Shown here: positions 35,540 to 45,619 of the stretch, piece after piece
Layout: every line of letters begins with the position of its first letter
How positions within the stretch are numbered: the first letter of the stretch is position 1
Source: Macrolepiota albuminosa
Lineage: Eukaryota; Basidiomycota; Agaricomycetes; Agaricales; Agaricaceae
DNA: 64,000 bases
Reading direction: 5' to 3'
NCBI GenBank assembly: GCA_027475525.1
Contig: JAMWFC010000067.1
Location: 62,001-126,000 of the forward strand
Notes under the pieces: model-generated
Databases searched by the model: none
Seen by the model: the letters and a program-made list of their open reading frames with translations, nothing else
Told to the model about the DNA's origin: nothing
Made by a program: the position numbers and the translations under genes

Positions 35540-37929
35540 ATGGAACAACAAGTCCAACGCATGCCGCCACGCAACCACTTCTCGGCACCGAAATGGGACG
35601 AGACCAAGCCACGGGAGCTCTCCCAGTATTTCAAAGAGTTGGAGTATCTATTCAGAGATTGTAACATTACCGACCACACGCAGATGAAGGAGTACGCGGC
35701 AAGATACGTATCGTATGACACGGCAGAGACGTGGACAGGTCTTACCGAGTTTGCCGCCTTTGTCCCTGCCGCACCGCCAGCTCCAGCTCAAGGCGCTTCG
35801 TATGAGGACTGGAAGACGGCAGTTATCCAGCTGTACCCTGGCGCCGAGGAGGCTACCCGATACACGGTAAACGAGTTACAGAAACTAGTACAGGAATCTT
35901 TCGACAGTGGCACATCGTCGCTTGGCGCATTCTCTACATATTACCGCGAGTTCCAGAAAGTCGCTAGGTGGCTTCTGCAGAACGGCAAGCTCTATATTAA
36001 CGAGGAGCGTCGCCTGTTCCAGCAAGGCATCCCGACTTCGCTTTGGACTCGTATTGCTCGTCGCCTAGAAATAGTTCATCAGGCTCATCACCCAGACGAG
36101 CCCTATAACGTTGCCGACGTCTTTGAAGCCGGTAAATGGGTTCTCAAGGGAACGGACACTGGCGTTGGACTGCAGCGCGCTAGAACGAGCCCACCACCTG
36201 AGCGAACTAACGGTATCATTCCCATCCCGCCTCCCGCTGCCGACTTCGTTAAGAAGGAGGAGCTCAATGCTGCGATTACCGCCGCTGTCGCTTCCGCTAT
36301 GACCCGCCTCCCGCTGCCGACTTCGTTAAGAAGGAGGAGCTCAATGCTGCGATTACCGCCGCTGTCGCTTCCGCTATGACACGTATTGAAACCATGATCA
36401 CCACCAACCTCACTGCTAACCGACCCGCTAACGTACCCGCACCTGGCCCTTGCCACTTCTGTGGGGAAATTGGCCATACCATGACTAGAGGACGCTGCGC
36501 TACCCTCGAGAATTACGTTCGCCAAGGTAGAATTCGAAGGGCTATCGACGGCAAGATAGTTCTTACCACTGGCGCCACCATCCCCAACTACCCAGACAAG
36601 AAGTCCTTCCAGGAGCGGGTAGATGAATGGCATAGGCGCAACCCAGGACAAATCGTTACCGGCACGCTATCTGGCAACGCTAACCCCGACCCCGAACAGG
36701 CGACCCAACAGCAGATGATTCACGAGGTCCTACATTTCGACAGCGTTGGCGACCACCCTACTTTTTCGCGGGAAGAGCGTATCGCCAAGCTGCAGCAGGA
36801 ATTAGATTCGCTAAAGAACCAGGTCTTTGATGGGGTTGAAGTTAAGCAGCCTAAACAACCTCTTAAAGGATACAAGCCGATGCCTCCCGCTAGCAAGTTA
36901 CCGACACCTGCTCCTGCCGCACCTCCTGCCACTGCCCCTGCTCCTGCCTCAGAACCATCGTCGTCCGCTACCGTTCCTGAACCGCCTTTGCCGCCTCTCC
37001 ATCCCTATTCAGGGATTCCCGACCGTTATCACGCTCCCGCACAACGAAACTTTGCCGCTCCCGAGAAACGTCCTGAGGGTGGCTACCGACCTACCGCGCC
37101 AATTTTTGATATCGAGAAATCCAACCACGTCTTTAACCGCATCATGAAAACCAATGTTACCTTATCAGTAGAAGAGCTTTGTAGTATTGCTCCCGACGTC
37201 CGCAACCAAGTCAAGACGGCAGTCACTCCTCGACGACCCTTGGCGACAGCCGTTGCCGAGGTTGATGAACTCGACGACGCGCTTCCTGGTTTCTCTGTTA
37301 CCATCGACTCTCCCGACGCTGAAGATTCTCCAGCCGACTCCATCGCTAACGCCACCTCGGTGGACCCAGTAGAGACCTACCTTAGGTCTGTGGACCATGG
37401 AGAAGACCCGGCCATTCTTACCGTCGCTCAAGAATCGCACGCTATCCGCTCGGTAGCGCTAACCGTAGACAACAAGCACGAGGTAGAGGCAATCGTGGAT
37501 AGCGGGTCTCAGATCATTTCTATGGCAGCTGAAGTCGCTAACGATCTAGGCCTTATTTACGACCCTACCGTTATACTAAACATGCAGAGTGCTAACGGTA
37601 CCGTGGACAGATCCCTAGGACTCGCCAAGAATGTGCCGTGCACCCTTGGCGACATTACGTTTTATCTTCAGATACACATCTTACGATCACCGGCATACGA
37701 CTTACTACTCGGCAGACCTTTCGACGTCTTGGCGCGATCAGTCGTCAAGACAGTTACCGACGAGGAAACGACCCTCACAATTAGCGACCCCAATTCCGGA
37801 ATCCGACGAACGGTGCCAACGTTCCCTAGGGGACAACGAAAAGGCGCCCGCGCTAAGCCACCGGAGTTTACCGACCAACACGCCAACGAGCCTCCCCACC
37901 GGTGTTTTCACAGACCATCGAGGAGGTGA
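35540..37929 (+). CDS. Gag and aspartic protease of element B (frame broken by 77-bp duplication)
   Basis: Starts MEQQVQRMPPRNHFSAPKWD. The capsid-like region KPRELSQYFKELEYLFRD and the following helices are typical retrotransposon gag. A knuckle CHFCGEIGHTMTRGRC (C-X2-C-X4-H-X6-C, last spacing unusual) is at about 36450. The retropepsin motif AIVDSGSQ, with later LLLGRPF, is at 37490-37720. The frame stops at about 36379 inside the second copy of a 77-bp exact duplication and resumes in the frame that lines up if one copy is ignored. The break is thus probably an assembly error, not a mutation. The final TGA is 37927-37929. No canonical slippery heptamer was seen in the 73-nt overlap with pol. 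Confidence 0.85.
36226..36379. repeat. Exact tandem duplication, 2 x 77 bp, in gag of element B
   Basis: Bases 36226-36302 and 36303-36379 are identical. Because 77 is not a multiple of 3, the second copy shifts the gag frame. Confidence 0.95.
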
Positions 37930-40900
37930 TTGGCGACGATCACGGAGATGTGGCGCTAACGCTGGAATATGACCATTTGACTGGTCTTGTAAATATTTTA
38001 TCTACCGCTTATCTTGACGAAGAAGTTTTACTTTCCTCGACCGTTACCGACGCTGAGCTTTCCCAGAAAAACCCAGATATTACCGACTCAGCTCTAGCGT
38101 ACTTATATCTTACCGCTTCAGAATCGTTCCAAAATATTGCGTCTACCGATACGTATCTCACTACTCTTCCCGGAGCCTCGTCTCCTGCCGTTCTTGGACT
38201 TGCCGCTCCTCAGGCTACAGTTCCCCTTTCCACCTCTGTGTATAACCAAGCTAACACTCCCAAAAGGAAAGGGGTACAAGTTAAAAAGAAATATAAGCCA
38301 GTTGCGCTTAAAACAAAACCCGTTGCTACGCACTCTCCCGAGACGTTTAGGATCGAGCGCCAGATCATTGGTGACCCTCTTGCCGACATGCCGACCTTAT
38401 TACCGAATCCGCCACCTTTTCAGCCCACGGGACGTTTTACCGCAGAACGCCAGCAGCAGTTCGCCAAGGAGCACGACACAGGATTTTTGACCAAAGATGA
38501 GTTGAATGTCCTTACCGATCTCGTCGCTAAGCAAGACAAAGCTTTTGCTTGGGAGGACTCAGAACGTGGCAGCCTCCGCACAGATTTCTTCCCGCCTGTC
38601 GTCATCCCGACTATCCCTCACGTGCCGTGGACTGAGCACAACCGACCGTTACCGCCTGGGATCGAAGCCGAGGTCTGCCAAATCATTAGGACCAAGATAC
38701 AGGCTGGCGTCTACGAGCCCTCCAATAGTTCTTACCGCTCCCGCTGGTTCTGTGTCCTCAAAAAGAACGGCAATCTCCGCATAGTCCACAGTCTTGAACC
38801 GCTGAATAGAGTCACCATACGACACTCTGGCGTACCGCCATTCCCTGACCACTTTGCCGAGTCCTTTGCCGGGCGCATCTGTGGCGCCACCCTTGATCTC
38901 TACGTTGGCTACGATGAACGCTTGATACACCCCTCTTCCCGTGACCTCACCACCTTTCAAACTCCGTTTGGCGCGCTGCGCCTAGTCACCTTACCGATGG
39001 GCTGGACAAACTCAGTCCCCATATTCCATGACGACATCACCTTCATCCTCCAACCCGAAATACCGCATAATGTCCTTAGCTTCATTGATGACGTTGGCGT
39101 CAAAGGCCCCAAAGACTGGCGACTCGTTAACGGCTTACCGGCGACCCATCCCGAGAACCCCAATATTCGCTTAGCGTTATGGGACTTTTTCCAGTTGCTC
39201 AACCGAGTTCTCCAACGCATGAAGTATAGCGGTGGAACCTTTAGCGGTCACAAACTTCTCCTTTGCGCGCCAAGGTTCAAAATACTTGGTCACATCTGCA
39301 CTCCCGACGGTCGTGTTCCCGACGAATCTCGCTTAGCACTCTTGGAGCGCTGGGGTCCTTGCCGCGACTTATCTGAAGTTCGCGCCTTTCTTGGTACCGT
39401 TGGCGTTCTTAGAATATTCGTCAAGAACTTTGCCCATCGCGCACATGCCCTTAACCGACTCACCCACGCCAACGAGCCCTTCGAATTTGGGCCAGACCAG
39501 GTCACTGCACAACGCGACTTAGTAAAAGCCCTACAAGACGCTAAGCCCCTAGTCCCCATCGATTATACCTCTGCCGACCCTGTCATCTTGGCGGTGGATA
39601 CCTCGTACATTGCCGTTGGCTACTTCTTGTGCCAATGCCTTAGCGACAATCGAAAACAGCGACGCTACAACCGCTTTGGGTCTATCACGCTTAACGACAG
39701 AGAGTCTCGCTACAGTCAGCCTAAGCTGGAGCTTTATGGACTCTTCAAAGCCTTCCGGTCGCTAAAGATGTATTTGATTGGCGTGCGCAACCTTATTGTT
39801 GAAGTCGACGCTAGGTACATCAAAGGCATGCTGCAGAATCCCGATATCCAGCCATCCGCTAGCATGAACCGGTGGGTAGTCGCCATCCTCATGTTCCACT
39901 TTGAGTTGGTACACGTCAAGAGCTCTTTCCACGGCCCAGATGGACTTTCTAGGCGACCACGGCAGCCTGGCGACCCGGCAGTGGACCCACAGGCTGATAG
40001 CGATTTCGAGGACTGGATCGATAGACTACATGGTTTCGTGCACCTCATACAACAACCGATTCCCCTACTACGACGGCAACAGCCTGCCAGCATCCTTCTA
40101 CATCCCATTGTCCCTTACCGCCCCGAGACCTTTAGCGCACCCCTCACATTCTACACGGCAAGCATCCTTGGACAAGACTTGCCTCCAATAAAAGTCGTAC
40201 AAGAACCCCAGTCGCTAAGAGAAGACAGCAGAAACCTGACCTACGATGCCGTCCCCCGATCCGCTAAAGCAAAGGCGGAAGATAGTCGCTTGTTAGTAGT
40301 CGAGCAATGGATACAAGACCTTAAGCGACCCCCAGACCTTACCGACGAACAATACGCGACCTTTATCCGCTACGCTACCCATTTCTTCTTTACCGACAAC
40401 AGACTTTGGCGACGAAATCGAGATGGCGCTCACAAGCTGATCATCAAGCCAGAAAGTCGCTTACGAGTCCTACGCGCTATGCATGACGAGCTAGGTCATA
40501 GAGGTCTGTACGCTACTCAAGCTTCTCTGTTAGAACGATTCTGGTGGCCACACACTAGTGCCGACATCGCCTGGTACATCAGGACTTGCCACCTCTGCCA
40601 GATTCAACAAACGCGCCAAGTGCTTATCCCGCCAACCGTTGCAACGCCAGCTCCCCTCTTCAGCAAAATCTACGTCGACACCATGCATATGCCCAAGTCT
40701 GGTCGCTACAAGTACATCATTCAAGGTCGTTGCTCGCTAATCCACTGGCCTGAATTTCGAATGCTTCAAAGAGAAAATACCGACGCGGTCGCCAAATGGC
40801 TATTTGAGGACGTCATTTGCCGTTGGGGAGCGCTAAGGGAAATCGTCACGGATAACGGTGCGCCCATTATCAAAGCGCTAACATACCTCGCCAAGAAATA

Positions 40901-41651
40901 CAACATTCACCACATTCGAGTATCTGGCTACAACAAGCGCGCCAATGGCCTGGTAGAAAGACCACACTTTGACGTTCGGCAAGCGCTTTTCAAGGCAGTC
41001 GATGGCGACGAGTCTCGTTGGAGTGAAGCGACATATTCAGTATTTTGGTCGGAAAGAGTTACTATTCGTAAGCGCATGGGTTGCTCTCCCTATTACGCGG
41101 CTACTGGCACCCATCCTTTACTCCCTGCCGACATCATAGAAGCGACCTACCTTCAGCCAGCTCCCAACAGCATCTTAGCGACTACCGATCTTGTCGCCAG
41201 ACGAGCTATTGATCTCCAGCGAAGGAAAGAAGATTTAGAGCGACTCCACGAGGTAGTCTTTAGCGCCCGTCGCCAAGCAGCCCTACGATTCGAAACCGAG
41301 CATAGCGCTACCATCAAAGATTACAACTTCCCGAGAGGAGCGCTAGTGCTCATGCGCAACTCCAAAATCGAAACCTCTTACAACAAGAAAATGCGCCCTC
41401 GCTATCTAGGACCTTTGGTAGTTATCTCCCGTAACCGTGGAGGCGCTTACGTGCTCTGTGAATTAGATGGTTCAGTACTACATCGACCTGTTGCCGCTTT
41501 TCGCCTATTACCGTATCTCGCCAGAGAACAAATCGACTTGCCGCTTGAAGCGCTAGATATCGACACCGCCAAGCTGAGAGAACTTGAAGAAACCGAACTA
41601 TTGGACGATGATGACTTGCCGACTTTAGTTGAAGAAGAAGAAAACGATTAG
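37857..41651 (+). CDS. Pol of element B: reverse transcriptase, RNase H, integrase
   Basis: Open from 37857, just after a TAA, to 41651, overlapping the gag frame at -1. Reverse transcriptase motifs: WFCVLKKNGNLRIVHSLEPLN, GATLDLYVGYDER (first Asp), LPMGWTNSVPIF and FIDDVGVKG, where the usual YxDD is FIDD. RNase H follows with ILAVDTSYIAVGYFLCQ and the region LIVEVDARYI. Integrase has HDELGHRGLYA...CHLCQIQQ (HHCC), YVDTMHMP and VTDNGAPI, then a second GLVERPHFDVRQ block. The C-terminus (about 300 residues) has RPRYLGPLVVISRNRGGAYV, the GPF-type SH3-like domain, and an acidic tail. All catalytic residues that I can place are present. Confidence 0.9.
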   Translation, partial: ATGVYRPTRQRASPPVFSQTIEEVIGDDHGDVALTLEYDHLTGLVNILSTAYLDEEVLLSSTVTDAELSQKNPDITDSALAYLYLTASESFQNIASTDTYLTTLPGASSPAVLGLAAPQATVPLSTSVYNQANTPKRKGVQVKKKYKPVALKTKPVATHSPETFRIERQIIGDPLADMPTLLPNPPPFQPTGRFTAERQQQFAKEHDTGFLTKDELNVLTDLVAKQDKAFAWEDSERGSLRTDFFPPVVIPTIPHVPWTEHNRPLPPGIEAEVCQIIRTKIQAGVYEPSNSSYRSRWFCVLKKNGNLRIVHSLEPLNRVTIRHSGVPPFPDHFAESFAGRICGATLDLYVGYDERLIHPSSRDLTTFQTPFGALRLVTLPMGWTNSVPIFHDDITFILQPEIPHNVLSFIDDVGVKGPKDWRLVNGLPATHPENPNIRLALWDFFQLLNRVLQRMKYSGGTFSGHKLLLCAPRFKILGHICTPDGRVPDESRLALLERWGPCRDLSEVRAFLGTVGVLRIFVKNFAHRAHALNRLTHANEPFEFGPDQVTAQRDLVKALQDAKPLVPIDYTSADPVILAVDTSYIAVGYFLCQCLSDNRKQRRYNRFGSITLNDRESRYSQPKLELYGLFKAFRSLKMYLIGVRNLIVEVDARYIKGMLQNPDIQPSASMNRWVVAILMFHFELVHVKSSFHGPDGLSRRPRQPGDPAVDPQADSDFEDWIDRLHGFVHLIQQPIPLLRRQQPASILLHPIVPYRPETFSAPLTFYTASILGQDLPPIKVVQEPQSLREDSRNLTYDAVPRSAKAKAEDSRLLVVEQWIQDLKRPPDLTDEQYATFIRYATHFFFTDNRLWRRNRDGAHKLIIKPESRLRVLRAMHDELGHRGLYATQASLLERFWWPHTSADIAWYIRTCHLCQIQQTRQVLIPPTVATPAPLFSKIYVDTMHMPKSGRYKYIIQGRCSLIHWPEFRMLQRENTDAVAKWLFEDVICRWGALREIVTDNGAPIIKALTYLAKKYNIHHIRVSGYNKRANGLVERPHFDVRQALFKAVDGDESRWSEATYSVFWSERVTIRKRMGCSPYYAATGTHPLLPADIIEATYLQPAPNSILATTDLVARRAIDLQRRKEDLERLHEVVFSARRQAALRFETEHSATIKDYNFPRGALVLMRNSKIETSYNKKMRPRYLGPLVVISRNRGGAYVLCELDGSVLHRPVAAFRLLPYLAREQIDLPLEALDIDTAKLRELEETELLDDDDLPTLVEEEEND

Positions 41652-42080
41652 AAAAGAATATTATTGATAAGCTCCTTTTTCTATTACTTACTTTACTTAT
41701 CTTGCTTGCCGATACTTACTATACTATATTCAACAGACATTTTCTTACATAGTCAAGCCGCAGCGCTAGCGTGTCGTCAACGCTTAGCGCATTGCGCAAC
41801 TCTCGCCAGGGGTTTTTCGCCATGATGATTTACTGAGCGTTCCCCTTTTCTCAAAAATTTGTCTAAGTCCCACACCTACTACTCCTCTTGCTAAAACTTA
41901 CTTTAGAATACTTACCGCTTGCTTTCTCTTTGCTTTACTTTCTTGGCTCTCTGCTGTTGCGCTAACTTAGGTTTTGGGACTTAACCTTTCACTCGAAAAA
42001 GAGGCGGCAAGAAAATAATATATGTAGACGGTAACAAAAAGAAAAATTTACATAAACGGCCTATCTACGCTAAGGTCCGT
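41652..42080. other. Spacer between pol and the antisense gene of element B
   Basis: 429 bp without open frame, T-rich in places. It would hold the 3' end of the antisense transcript and the downstream part of the sense RNA. No motif is recognised. Confidence 0.5.
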
Positions 42081-44491
42081 TTACTCGCTAACGTCGTCCA
42101 TGGAGAGAGAATCGTCAGAAACCGGCAACGAAGAGTCGCGAAGGGGGAGAAGGTCGCCAGGAAGAATGTTGTTGGCCGCTTGCCAATCCATGGCTGCTTG
42201 GCAATCCCCCTGGTAATCGCGAAGTACGCGAAGGCTGCGACCCAGATTGGAGTAACGTAACCTTAGCGCCATCAATTGACCGCGGACTCGTTCCCGCTCC
42301 CGACCCATTGCTGCCTCCATCGTTGCCGCCCTACTTGAGAACCTCTCCAGCATCTCCCGTGGGTTAAGTGCCACCACCGGGTACACGAGGTCTTGTCCCA
42401 GCCACTGGAAAGCGTCGCCAGTAACCGTCGGCTCCGGCTGAGGGGTCCAGGCAGGATTGACCCTGGCGACCACGGGGTGCCTAGGCTCCAGGCCGGCAAC
42501 GTCCTCGGGATCTGACACCTCCCAGGGGGCAACGTTACCGTAAGGCGGTAGCCACCGCCACTGAGGCTCCTCCCGGGCGACTTCTGCCGCTGCCTCCCCT
42601 TCTCCCTCTACTTCTGCCGCTACCGCCTCCTTGGCGGGGGCCTCCTCCTCGTCACCTTCGCGCTGGGTCGCCAAGGTCTCGTCTGGCTCCCCATCTGCGT
42701 CCTCGTCGCCAGCCATTGCCGAGGGGCTCCCTTCGCCCCTTGGTATCGCCACCATCGGTCCTGCCTCCTGAGGCTCTTCCCTTGGCGGCGGGTCCATTAC
42801 CGCGTCGTCCTCGTCAGCGGCCGGCAGAGAAGGCCCCCTCAGGTGAATGGGAGAGAGCAACTTACTTGGCCCAGCCTCCGAGTCCCTGACCGGTAGGCGA
42901 CTGGCAGCAAGCGCCTTCTCCAGCTCCTCCATCTCCACGTCCTCGGGGGTAGGGGGAGGAGATTCTACTACCCGCGCACGTTTGGCCTTGCCCTTCCCCT
43001 TGGCGGGCGAAGGGACTTGTCGTTTTGAAGGGACCGTAGTCCCTTGGCGCTCTCCGGCGCCACGGTTGCCGACTGTTGCAGACTCGTCCCCTTGACGCGT
43101 CGGCAGCGCCAGGGAACTCTTACTAATCGTCGCCGCGTCGCCAGCGGCCTGCTTCTTCCTCTCCTCCTCAACGAACTCCCGCGCTCTCTTGACCAAGACG
43201 GCACGCTTAAAGGTCCGCTCCACTACCGCGTCGGGAGCCCCACCGCGTTCACGACTCTTGGCGCCGTCCAAAGTGCAAGCTCGTTTTAGCGTCCCGCACC
43301 GGTAACAGGGCTGGCCACCGGTGGGGTACCAACACCCCTCTGGGTCGTTGTCGGCCCAGCACTTATCGCACTACAGAAGTGTTAACAGACGCGGTAAGAA
43401 GAGCTACAACACTTACCGCTCCTTGGGAGTCCTTGAACTCCCGTCTTGCCGCCGGACTTGCCGTCTTCTTGTCCTTCATCTCCGGCAAGACCACCCCCGC
43501 CTCCATTCCTCCATCCAAAACCGCCTCATCTCGTCGTGCCACCAACAAACCCTTCAGCTCTGCGTCGCTAAAGGAAGTTTGCGTTGGCGCCTGTCAAATG
43601 GTTGGTTAGCAAGGAAAGTACCTTGGCGCAACGAACTTACCGTGTAACGAGGGGCGGCAGCCTTACGAGACTGAGAGTGGGATAAGCAGAAGTCGCCAGC
43701 GGTAAGAACCCTCAAACTTACCTTCTTTTTCAAAGTCTTGCCAGGCTTGACCGGAGAGCCCGATTTGCTTGCCGGCAGTGCTGGGCTCTGGGCACTACCA
43801 GCGCGGGAATCCTTCACATCAGACATCTGCCTCCTGGCAACTGGCGACTTCTCGCTAGCAACCAGGGACTCGCCAACGACCTCTCGCTCCTCCAACGCCT
43901 TGGTCCTCTCCTTGGCGTCACGGGAGGCCTCTTCCAGCACACTCTCGCGAATTGCCGCCATCTCTGCATCGACCTGCAGGTTGGCGAGAGGCGCCAACAC
44001 CTCTTGCTTGCTGTGAGGAGATAGATCAGACCACAGCTAAGTTAGAAAGTACAGTTAGAGATACTCACTCAGGCGCTGGCGCGCTTACCGTCATTGGCAA
44101 GGCGCCAGAGAGGATGTCCTCCAGTTCGTCCTCAATGGTTGGAACGGGAGGAGGCGCCTAGGGAATCAGTTAGCTAGCGACGCGGCAAGCAATCATAAAA
44201 ACTTACAAAGCGAGAGAAGGGACCCAGCCACTCAGACCCCAGATTATCCACGTACCGCGCTCGGCACCACTCCCGCACTTCGATCTCCTTGTCCCAGCCT
44301 ACGCCAAGGACACGAACTTCGTACCAGCGCTCCAACAACTTCATTACCGCGATCACCAAATTTGAAGGCGCCTCCGCGCCTACACCCTCGATGCGCTTGA
44401 TAAAGTTGTTGGCCTTGGCAATGTAGGAAGAGGCAGCGTCTTGAGCCTCGCGAGATGGGACGGGGGGCGGAGTTGGAATTTGGAAAGACAT
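42081..44491 (-). CDS. Antisense spliced cargo gene of element B, Zn2Cys6-like protein
   Basis: Six exons on the strand opposite gag-pol: 44207-44491, 44089-44157, 43722-44006, 43641-43670, 43417-43590 and 42081-43370. Coding lengths are 285, 69, 285, 30, 174 and 1290 nt. All are multiples of 3, so every intron is phase 0, giving 710 residues from MSFQIPTPPPVPSR. All donors are GTAAG(T/C) and all acceptors YAG or AAG; introns are 46-82 nt. Exon 6 opens with six cysteines (CDKCWADNDPEGC...CYRCGTLKRAC; C-X2-C-X8-C-X8-C-X2-C-X6-C). This is close to the Gal4 binuclear zinc pattern, followed by basic/coiled helices. Downstream are a nuclear-type KGKGKAKRARV, a long acidic region and a C-terminal helix. 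It starts 170 bp from the 3' LTR, which probably drives it. Function unknown; transcription regulator is inferred. Confidence 0.8.
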
Positions 44492-44660
44492 ATTTTTTTA
44501 ATAGAGCGCCAGGTAAAGATGTGGAGGAGAGACGAAGTCCAAACTCATGCGCCAGGACTATAAACCAAATCTCAAGAATGCACGGGCCACTTGTCACAAA
44601 AACGGTAACGGTAGCCTTATTTGGTGACTGAGGACAGTCAATTTTTCAGTTGGGGGGAGA
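44492..44660. promoter_or_regulatory. Region between cargo gene and 3' LTR, with polypurine tract
   Basis: TGGGGGGAGA at 44651-44660 directly abuts the 3' LTR and is the expected plus-strand primer. The remaining bases are the likely 5' UTR or promoter of the antisense gene. Confidence 0.65.
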
Positions 44661-45615
44661 TGATAGGACCCTATACAGGTTAGGCGCATCAACGGCAGGC
44701 TCGGCACCGGCTCCGGAAACCTTGCCGCACTCGTTCCGAACTTAGCGCACGCGTTCTACCCATTTTAAGCCATTTCTGACGGCCGCGCACGGCAAGAAGC
44801 AGATCCAATCAATGATAGCGCCGACGGCAGCAAGAATGACAACTGACAGATGGCATCAGTCACTGACGACAGCGCTTAGCGAGAAGCTTGATGATCTATC
44901 AAAAACTGACGGACAGCTTGGCGTTTGACCTTGGCGTCTGACACCGCTTACCGTCTTGATTTGGCGCCCAACGTCGCTTAGGTGTTCTGACAGACAGAAG
45001 GGTGATGGAGTGATGGTTTAGCTTCGCGATCTGTCGCCTGGCGTCGCTAAGGCTCTTGAATGGACGGTAGGGATCTGAAACTGTTGGAGCTACCCCTTTG
45101 AAATTTTCCAGTTTACCGCACTCTGGCGTCATTAGCCACTGGCGACGGCGAACTCATTGTAGTATAAAAGTACTTACCGACTTGTACATAGAGGAGAATA
45201 TCAGACGAATAGACGAGAGTTTCCCCCACTTACTTCAGTCTCACTTACGCTCAAGAGCTCATTCACGCTACGGTCGGCAACGTCAAAACTCATCGGCAGT
45301 TGCAGACGCTCGCCAACACTCGACATACTCGCGCCTTGCAACTACGGCAGGCATTATCGACGCTTAGAACTTCGCTAAGCTTATCGTGCTCTTGCCGCTC
45401 ACCCTTGCCGTGTTCACTTACCGCATTTCCTTAGGCGCTTTACCTTAGCGCTTGACACTTGCCGACCCCGTTACCGACTTTTATCCTTTTTCACAGACGC
45501 GTTCTCTGGGACCTGCCCGGGACTCCTCAAATCACTTATAGCGCGCCCAACGCACACTCTTGGTACGGTAACACAATAGTTACATTTGTTACTGACCAAA
45601 CTTTGGGCGTCATCA
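44661..45615 (+). repeat. 3' LTR of element B
   Basis: 955 bp, three transitions from the 5' LTR. Followed by CCGT at 45616-45619. Confidence 0.93.
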
Positions 45616-45619
45616 CCGT
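45616..45619. repeat. Target-site duplication of element B, right copy (CCGT)
   Basis: Matches 34201-34204. Confidence 0.8.

Larger units (their letters stand above)
34205..45615 (+). mobile_element. Ty3/Gypsy-type LTR retrotransposon with antisense cargo gene, element B
   Basis: 11.4-kb element nested in the pol of element A. LTRs of 955 bp (34205-35159 and 44661-45615) differ by three transitions, all at CpG sites. Internal order: primer site, gag-protease, pol, a 0.4-kb spacer, an antisense spliced gene, purine tract, LTR. Gag-protease and pol are separate overlapping frames, pol being -1. Pol is open over 1249 codons. The single break in gag coincides with an exact 77-bp duplication of suspect origin. 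Element B is therefore probably young and potentially competent. No chromodomain was recognised. Confidence 0.93.

Noticed and set aside
35540..37929. Two separate gag-like genes in element B
   Set aside because: The two frames are parts of one gene separated by the exact 77-bp duplication.
42081..44491. Cargo gene as a captured host gene of known function
   Set aside because: No host family could be recognised; only the six-cysteine pattern is suggestive, so no function was assigned.
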